From NCBI GenBank assembly GCA_905211345.1, contig CAJMAO010000018.1, forward strand, positions 1 to 22,420: a stretch of DNA of 22,420 nt, read 5' to 3'. The stretch comes from an uncultured Prevotella sp. (GTDB lineage: Bacteria; Bacteroidota; Bacteroidia; Bacteroidales; Bacteroidaceae). Positions 20,659 to 22,420 of this stretch are shown one piece after another. Position 1 is the first letter of the stretch; every line of letters begins with the position of its first letter. The position numbers were made by a program, and so were the translations under genes. The notes under the pieces are model-generated. The model saw only the letters and a list, made by a program, of their open reading frames with translations, made no database searches and was not told where the DNA came from.

Positions 20659-22344
20659 TTATTTGCTGACTTTTGACAGCTCAAGGTCGTTGTTTGCGTA
20701 AGTTGAGAGTGAAGGATCCTTCTGCAATGCGCTCTTCAGGTAAGAAGAAGCGGCATCGTTGTTGCCTTGACGTGCGTTGAGGATGGCCTGCAGATAGTCT
20801 GTCATGGAGTCTTTGTTCTCAATGCTGTTCAATGTATTGGCTGCTCCGGCGTAGTTCTTGTTAAGAATCTGTGCCAAAGCTGTTGTGTTGCAGTTGATTC
20901 CGTTCAGGTTCTGTTCTGCTGTTGCGTAGTCACCCTTTGCGAGGTTGAGTGAGCCGAGCACCTTATTGTAGTCGCCAGCGGTGTTGCCCTTTGCGATGTA
21001 ATTCTCAGCTTCGCTCAGGTTACCGTTCTTCAGGGCGAGCAGTCCGAGGTTGGCGTTTACTTCAGCGGCGTTGCCGTTGATGCTCTGGGCCTTTGTCAAG
21101 TAGTTCTTAGCCTCAGCGTCGTTGCCTTTTGCAAACTCGATAGCTGCAACGTTGTTGAACGCGCGGTAGTCGTTAGGATAAACTTCGGTTGTCTTTTTGT
21201 AGATGGCCTCTTTTGCGTCGAGGTTGTCTTCAAGAGTAGCGGCGTAAAGCAGTTCGTCAACGCTCAACTGAGTAGCATCAGCCTTGTACTGCTCTTTGAT
21301 CTGGTCGTCGCTGCGGCCGATTGTCTCATAGTTGATGATGAGGCGTGAACGGCGGAGCTCAGGCAGGATGCCGTCGGCAAGTTCACGGAAGCCGGCAGAC
21401 ATGTTACGTATCTGCTGCTCGCGCTCCTCGGGATCCTGATACATTGAGAGGACACGGAGGATAACGTCCTTATCCTGTATGTTTGAAGCGGCAACGAGTT
21501 TTTGGAAACCGTCCCAGTCTTGGGCTGTATATTTTCCGGTAACGTCGCCTGACAGTTCAGCCTCTTTCATCTGCTTCTGTGCGTAGTCAACAGAAACGTT
21601 CTGACGCTTGCTTGCCAGTTTGTCGTTGAACTCTACGCCACCATCCGGTGAAGCGTAAGCGAGCACTTCAACATTCTTCAGGTTGAGTTTCTCCTTGTCG
21701 TTGTTGATGTCTTTGAGCAATTTTACAAACTCCTGTACAGAGTTGTTCTTCAACTCACTCTTGCGCAGGTTGGCTTGGTTGATGAGGAACTTGATTTGAG
21801 ATTCCTGCTTCTGTGCGCGTACTCTCTGGAATGTGTCGGGAGCGATGCAAGCGCCGCTTCCGGCGAGAGTTTTCGTATAAAGTTCAGATGTTGCGATAAC
21901 TCCTTCAGCTACTTTTACGGCAGGCACTTCTATCTGTTTCTTCTTCTTGCCGTAATATGCTTCGAAAGTCATGTAGAGATCGCTCTTCTGCATTTCGGGA
22001 ACATACTTGTAGTTGGCTTTCATCGTGTAGTTGCCACCCATTTTGTAAGAGATAGTCTGGTCGTTGCCTTCTACCTTCTCACCTTGGAATGTTGCAGCCT
22101 GTCCCTGTGCTACTTGTCCGTTGCCGTAGCGCAGTTCGGGAACAACTGTTACGACAGCTTTCTTTTTCAGATATTTCTCGGGGAAAGTACCGTCGATAGT
22201 TACGGCCACTTGTCCGCCTTTTGACTCGAGGGGATTGGGCGTAACCTTGAAATTGTCGGCAGAGAGTTCACCTAGCTTGGTAGAACAAGACGACAGTGCG
22301 AGCACTGACGCTGCCGAAAATAATAAGATAAGATTTTTTTTCAT
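20659..22344 (-). CDS. OmpA-family lipoprotein with C-terminal TPR repeats
   Basis: 561 residues. Lipoprotein signal with lipobox LSSC (Cys20). An N-terminal beta-rich part (about 25-165) is followed by an OmpA-like peptidoglycan-binding segment at about 180-260 (FLINQANLRKSEL, NVEVLAYASPDGGVEFNDKLASKRQNVSVDYAQKQM), a linker, and about four to five tetratricopeptide repeats at about 385-545 (YPNDYRAFNNVAAIEFAKGNDAEAKNYLTKAQSINGN; AEVNANLGLLALKNGNLSEAENYIAKG; YATAEQNLNGINCNTTALAQIL). It is probably anchored in the outer membrane facing the periplasm and contacts the cell wall; partner proteins are unknown. The start codon is only 22 bp after the 3' end of a tRNA-Leu gene on the same strand, leaving no room for a promoter outside the tRNA. 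Confidence 0.9.
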   Translation of the reverse strand: MKKNLILLFSAASVLALSSCSTKLGELSADNFKVTPNPLESKGGQVAVTIDGTFPEKYLKKKAVVTVVPELRYGNGQVAQGQAATFQGEKVEGNDQTISYKMGGNYTMKANYKYVPEMQKSDLYMTFEAYYGKKKKQIEVPAVKVAEGVIATSELYTKTLAGSGACIAPDTFQRVRAQKQESQIKFLINQANLRKSELKNNSVQEFVKLLKDINNDKEKLNLKNVEVLAYASPDGGVEFNDKLASKRQNVSVDYAQKQMKEAELSGDVTGKYTAQDWDGFQKLVAASNIQDKDVILRVLSMYQDPEEREQQIRNMSAGFRELADGILPELRRSRLIINYETIGRSDDQIKEQYKADATQLSVDELLYAATLEDNLDAKEAIYKKTTEVYPNDYRAFNNVAAIEFAKGNDAEAKNYLTKAQSINGNAAEVNANLGLLALKNGNLSEAENYIAKGNTAGDYNKVLGSLNLAKGDYATAEQNLNGINCNTTALAQILNKNYAGAANTLNSIENKDSMTDYLQAILNARQGNNDAASSYLKSALQKDPSLSTYANNDLELSKVSK

Positions 22345-22366
22345 AATGAAAGGTTTAAAATGATTG

Positions 22367-22420
22367 TGCCGCGAGCGGGACTCGAACCCGCACAGCCATT
22401 ACTGGCCAAGGGATTTTAAG
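22367..22420 (-). tRNA. tRNA-Leu (anticodon UAA), 5' part outside the window
   Basis: Minus strand, 3' portion: anticodon loop CTTAAAA with anticodon TAA (22416-22418), stem TCCC, a long variable arm (TTGGCCAGTAATGGCTG) typical of class II tRNAs, T-arm GCGGG-TTCGAGT-CCCGC, acceptor strand TCGCGGC and discriminator A at 22367. CCA is not encoded (CAA follows). It is co-directional with the OmpA/TPR gene. Confidence 0.92.

Noticed and set aside
21775..22224. Plus-strand open frame opposite the OmpA/TPR gene
   Set aside because: It is a shadow of the lipoprotein coding strand without family features.

Overview
The window looks like a chromosomal segment of a Bacteroidales bacterium, most likely Prevotella-like or a close relative (inference). 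Four things support this: the protein families (a DUF4369 thioredoxin-like lipoprotein, an OmpA/TPR lipoprotein, a DUF2975 protein paired with a YozG-like HTH, a LolC/E-type permease right after rbfA); several Bacteroidetes-type promoters (-33 TTTG, about 20 bp, -7 TAnnTTTG); little sign of Shine-Dalgarno sites; and intergenic regions rich in GC-rich palindromic repeats. Most genes are moderately GC-rich. The block 15.6-18.0 kb is clearly AT-richer and looks acquired.

Layout. 1-3195 (-): purL, cut by the window edge, carrying an in-frame palindromic insertion and a 7-nt frameshifting deletion. 3651-6720 (-): an operon of an ABC ATPase, two paralogous membrane proteins and a YtrA-type GntR regulator, with a near-perfect YtrA-like operator over its promoter. 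7138-9972 (-): a secreted M16 zinc protease. 10087-11113 (-): a DUF2975 membrane protein and its HTH partner, with repeated TTTATCG half-sites round the promoter. 11422-12336 (-): xerD. 12424-15484 (+): aroQ, an O-methyltransferase, rbfA and a LolC/E-type permease. 15577-17991: a restriction-modification cassette with an intact divergent methylase, an HTH controller and an MvaI/BcnI-like endonuclease frameshifted inside its active site. 18082-22344 (-): an OmpA/TPR lipoprotein, a thioredoxin-fold lipoprotein lacking CxxC, and comM, in a tight operon starting 22 bp after a tRNA-Leu(UAA).

Two repeat families run through the window. Family A (three copies, about 110 bp, at 3393, 6955 and 11315) is a multi-arm hairpin element lying 3' of genes; in two copies one hairpin has the form of a bidirectional terminator. 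Family B (AAGCCCCTCCC / CTTCGGGAG palindromes) lies between genes but also inside the purL reading frame and forms the C-terminus of AroQ. Short 9-nt tandem repeats occupy several gaps.

The most unusual items are the in-frame palindromic element plus frameshift in purL, the two hairpin repeat families, the restriction system that seems to have lost its nuclease but kept its methylase, and the well-defined operators at the ABC and DUF2975 promoters. I found no CRISPR array, transposase or prophage, and no wholly unknown multigene system.
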